64,000 bases of DNA from Chloroflexota bacterium (GTDB taxonomy: Bacteria; Chloroflexota; UBA6077; SHYK01): contig SHYK01000002.1 of the NCBI GenBank assembly GCA_009692845.1, positions 186,001 to 250,000 of the forward strand, written 5' to 3'. The first letter of the stretch is position 1, and every line of letters starts with the position of its first letter. Shown piece after piece: positions 61,762 through 64,000 of the stretch. Made by a program: the position numbers and the translations under genes. Below the pieces are notes generated by a model. The model was not told the DNA's origin. It ran no database searches and saw nothing but the letters and a program-made list of their open reading frames with translations.

Positions 61762-62076
61762 CTAACTCCGCGTAATGTCGGTGACCCGCACCTGGGTCAG
61801 CTCTTGTCGGTGGCCGGTCCGGCGGCGGTAGCGCGACTTGGCCTTGAACTTGAAGACGATCAATTTCTCGCCCCGATCGTGGCTCAGGACGTGGCCGAGC
61901 ACTTTTGCCCCCGGAACGGTGGGGTGCCCGACCTGGACCTCCGCGCCGTCCTCAACCAGCAACACCCGGTCAAACTCAACCACAGCGCCGGGCTCGGTCT
62001 CCAAACGTTCGATGGTCAGTCGGTCGCCGGGTGCGACCCGATACTGTTTTCCGCCGGTCTCAATAATTGCATGCAT
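61762..62076 (-). CDS. rplU: Ribosomal protein bL21
   Basis: A 104-residue protein starting MHAIIETGGKQYRVAPGD, with VLLVEDGAEVQVGHPTVPGAKV and FKFKAKSRYRRRTGHRQELT, the bL21 signature. It is first in the operon rplU-rpmA-rpmE-DUF1385. A TATAAT lies 11 bases upstream of its ATG, so the leader would be only about 5 bases long and no L21-leader structure can precede it. Confidence 0.97.
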   Translation of the reverse strand: MHAIIETGGKQYRVAPGDRLTIERLETEPGAVVEFDRVLLVEDGAEVQVGHPTVPGAKVLGHVLSHDRGEKLIVFKFKAKSRYRRRTGHRQELTQVRVTDITRS

Positions 62077-62087
62077 ATCAGGGGAGC

Positions 62088-62113
62088 ATTATAGCGGACC
62101 AGGTAGCACCTGG
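62088..62113 (-). promoter_or_regulatory. rplU promoter with an embedded palindrome
   Basis: On the minus strand TATAAT is at 62093-62088. Immediately upstream is a perfect 6-3-6 inverted repeat, CCAGGT-N3-ACCTGG, at 62099-62113. It lies where the -10/-35 spacer and the edge of the -35 should be. That position is typical of a repressor operator. No strong -35 is visible. Confidence 0.5.
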
Positions 62114-62169
62114 AAGCAGGGAATGAGTTTCGTGGGAACAAGGCTCATGCGTACCTGCGGCCGCGTTCC

Positions 62170-64000
62170 TCAAAGCGTGCGCCCGCGGCGGGCGAAAAAG
62201 AGCAGGCCCAGGATGCTGGCGAAGCCGAAGAGACTGACGGCGAGGCCGATTCGGACCGAGAGCGGCTCATAGCTGAAACGGACCTGGCTCGTCTCGGCGG
62301 GAACCCATACCGCCTTGAAAAAGCCGTCTGCCCGGAAGATCGGAGTCTCGGCATCATCTACCCAGGCCTTCCAGCCCGGGAAATAGGCATCGGTGAACGT
62401 CAGGTATCCGGAGCCGGCGCCGTTGGTTCGCGCGAATACCACCTGCTCGGGCGAGTCGGCCAGGCGGGTGAATTGGCTTAGCCCGCTGCCTGTCTCTAGC
62501 TGGAGGGCCGGGGGGCCGTCCACGTATACGACCTGAGCGCTCGACTCGGGATCGGTCCGCAGCGCTTCGATAGCATCGGCATCGTTCATCACGATCGCGT
62601 TCAGAACCAGGTTCACGACGCGGACGGACGCTTCATGCTCATAGAGCTTGAGCGGCGGGAAAAACGTCCGCCGGAGGCCGGGCTGCATTAAAACGGCTTC
62701 CTGGCCGCCATTCCTCCCGATGAGGCTCACCGCGCGAATCTCCCAGTCAGTCGGGCCCTGCCAGGTAAAACGAAGCTGATTGATCGGGGCTCCAGCGTCG
62801 AGCGGCAGGCGAACCAGTGTGTCATCCCCGTTCAAGCCCAGGACGGTGCGGCGACGGGCATGGATGGGCCCTGGGTCGGCGAAGGCGCGCACCTGGTTGC
62901 CCCAGGCGAGCGGGAAGTTGGCTCGGCTGCCATCCGTGCGGGCCAGGGTGAGCGTGCCGCCGCCTCCGCCGCCGGAATTCTCTCCGGCCGCGCTGGCCAG
63001 GAAGGCGATCTCCCCGGCATCGACCGGGCTGGGGAGGTCGATTACCAGGCTTGTGCCCGGCCTCAAGCGGCGGGCGGTGGCGGTGTCGAAATGAACGCCG
63101 CCCAAATCGACGTCGTTCACCTGGTTGGCGATGACCCACCGGATGTGGAAGAGGTCCAACAGCGGGGTCTCCGGAATAGCCACAAGGCGAGTGCGCAGCA
63201 CCCCATCGGGACGGAGGTTCTCCGAGGGAACGAGGAGGCTCGCGAGGTCCAGGTAGCGACGGAGGGGCAGAATTCCGCCGTCGTATCCATCCACCGAGCT
63301 CAGTCCGTAACGCAGGGAAACGTTGGGTGACATCACTTCGTCCAGCTTCAGTACGGTTCGGAAGGCCAGCGAAGCGGCCGGATCAAGCCCCGGGAACCGT
63401 TCGGCGAGCTGGGGAGCATCTTCGACCTCATATTCGGTGGGGGCGATGCTGAGCACCCGGCCGTCCGGATGCTGGATGAGGTGGAGTGGGAGCGGACGCA
63501 GCTCGGTATAAGCCGCTTGGGGCACCGGAGCCCGAACCGGCAGGGTCTGAGCGGCCCCACGCAGCTCAGACAGACTGAGGAGCAGCCCGGCCGCCGCTAC
63601 GATGCGGGTTGGCTCTCGAAGAGCCAGGCAGGCCAGCAGGCCGCCGCCGACCAGGGTGACCACCCAGAGGAGCACGATCCGGGGTGGGACTTCGGTGGCG
63701 AAGGGCACGAATAGGACCGCGCACAAGCTGAACAGGCCGAGCACGGTCGGGGCGCGCCAGATGCTGGGGTGGGGAACCGGCCGCGCGAGCAGCCATTCGA
63801 AGCCAAGGGCAGCCAGGGAGGCGGCCCCGAAAGCGTAGATGAGCAGCCAGCGGGACGGCACCCGGAACAGGTCGAAACCCGGGACCAACTGGTACAGCAA
63901 TCCGTAGGCGGGATTGGCGCCCCCGAGCGCGAGGAACAGACCCAGCAGGGCAAGACCGGCCGCGAAGGCGGTGCGGGATCCGCCGGCAAAGGCCAGGGCC
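62170..64000 (-). CDS. YfhO-like membrane protein, 5' end beyond the window
   Basis: The frame is open to the right edge. Its visible N-terminal part has membrane spans and LLYQLVPGFDLFRVPSRWLL, typical of YfhO-like GT-C-fold proteins. A large extracytoplasmic domain follows, with YGLSSVDGYDGGILPLRRYL and DAYFPGWKAWVDDAE, a motif common near the C terminus of the family, and a last span ending ILGLLFFARRGR. An apparent TTG start at 63900 is internal; residues upstream (LFLALGGANPAYGL) continue the membrane domain. It probably adds sugars to envelope polymers. Confidence 0.85.
   Translation of the reverse strand, partial: ALAFAGGSRTAFAAGLALLGLFLALGGANPAYGLLYQLVPGFDLFRVPSRWLLIYAFGAASLAALGFEWLLARPVPHPSIWRAPTVLGLFSLCAVLFVPFATEVPPRIVLLWVVTLVGGGLLACLALREPTRIVAAAGLLLSLSELRGAAQTLPVRAPVPQAAYTELRPLPLHLIQHPDGRVLSIAPTEYEVEDAPQLAERFPGLDPAASLAFRTVLKLDEVMSPNVSLRYGLSSVDGYDGGILPLRRYLDLASLLVPSENLRPDGVLRTRLVAIPETPLLDLFHIRWVIANQVNDVDLGGVHFDTATARRLRPGTSLVIDLPSPVDAGEIAFLASAAGENSGGGGGGTLTLARTDGSRANFPLAWGNQVRAFADPGPIHARRRTVLGLNGDDTLVRLPLDAGAPINQLRFTWQGPTDWEIRAVSLIGRNGGQEAVLMQPGLRRTFFPPLKLYEHEASVRVVNLVLNAIVMNDADAIEALRTDPESSAQVVYVDGPPALQLETGSGLSQFTRLADSPEQVVFARTNGAGSGYLTFTDAYFPGWKAWVDDAETPIFRADGFFKAVWVPAETSQVRFSYEPLSVRIGLAVSLFGFASILGLLFFARRGRTL

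Overview
The window is a gene-dense stretch of a GC-rich bacterial chromosome. No rRNA, tRNA, CRISPR array, prophage or insertion sequence was recognised. Three features suggest Chloroflexota or a close relative (inference): a Suf-based Fe-S pathway with SufU and long-form SufT, ribosomal protein genes next to a DUF1385 gene, and many membrane glycosyltransferases with Chloroflexota-like tails. Starts are often TTG or GTG, commonly overlapping the previous stop as TTGA or GTGA.

Layout, left to right. 1-7.6 kb: the 3' end of a probable Rrf2 regulator, then sufB-sufC-sufD-sufS-sufU-sufT, a second sufU-like gene, a DsrE-like gene and an alpha/beta hydrolase. 7.8-11 kb: a frameshifted membrane-fusion lipoprotein and an amidase. 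11-16.2 kb: larB-folC-larC and two family 2 glycosyltransferases, closed by a strong terminator. 16.3-19.4 kb: metG and a DUF2142-like membrane protein. 19.4-25.3 kb: a lone solute-binding-fold protein on the minus strand, then Trm112, a Gld-type ABC exporter set (ATPase, permease, GldG-like, DUF4340) and an endonuclease III. 25.3-27.6 kb: a broken copy of a large membrane glycosyltransferase whose intact paralogue lies at 33.5-35.8 kb on the other strand.

27.6-33.5 kb is an envelope block: a lipoprotein, a LysM/M23 endopeptidase, an FKBP lipoprotein, and a phage-shock-like cassette (Gly/Ser-rich lipoprotein, DUF4178, DUF350, PspA, PspAA, ABM monooxygenase). 36-43.5 kb is menaquinone synthesis, menF-D-H-B-C-E, with a palindromic intergenic element before menE; menA is absent. 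43.5-50.7 kb (minus strand) has a ZIP transporter and an archaeal-style end-processing set, nurA-herA-sbcD(mre11)-sbcC(rad50). Next come yceI and selA (minus), a GT2-GT9 fusion and a GT9 (plus). The right end, on the minus strand, holds a small Cys-rich protein with no standard start codon, DUF2851, an Xre regulator, an amidase with an AtzG/GatC-like partner, DUF1385, rpmE, rpmA, rplU and the 3' part of a YfhO-like membrane protein.

The points most worth checking are: two independent tandem duplications that copy a gene's start codon and create an overlapping mini-ORF (sufB and the glycosyltransferase at 35.8 kb); the PspA cassette; the NurA/HerA/Mre11/Rad50 set in a bacterium; the Cys-rich small gene that starts at ACG or another non-standard codon; a perfect palindrome inside the rplU promoter; and several frame breaks at short homopolymers that may be real decay or assembly errors.
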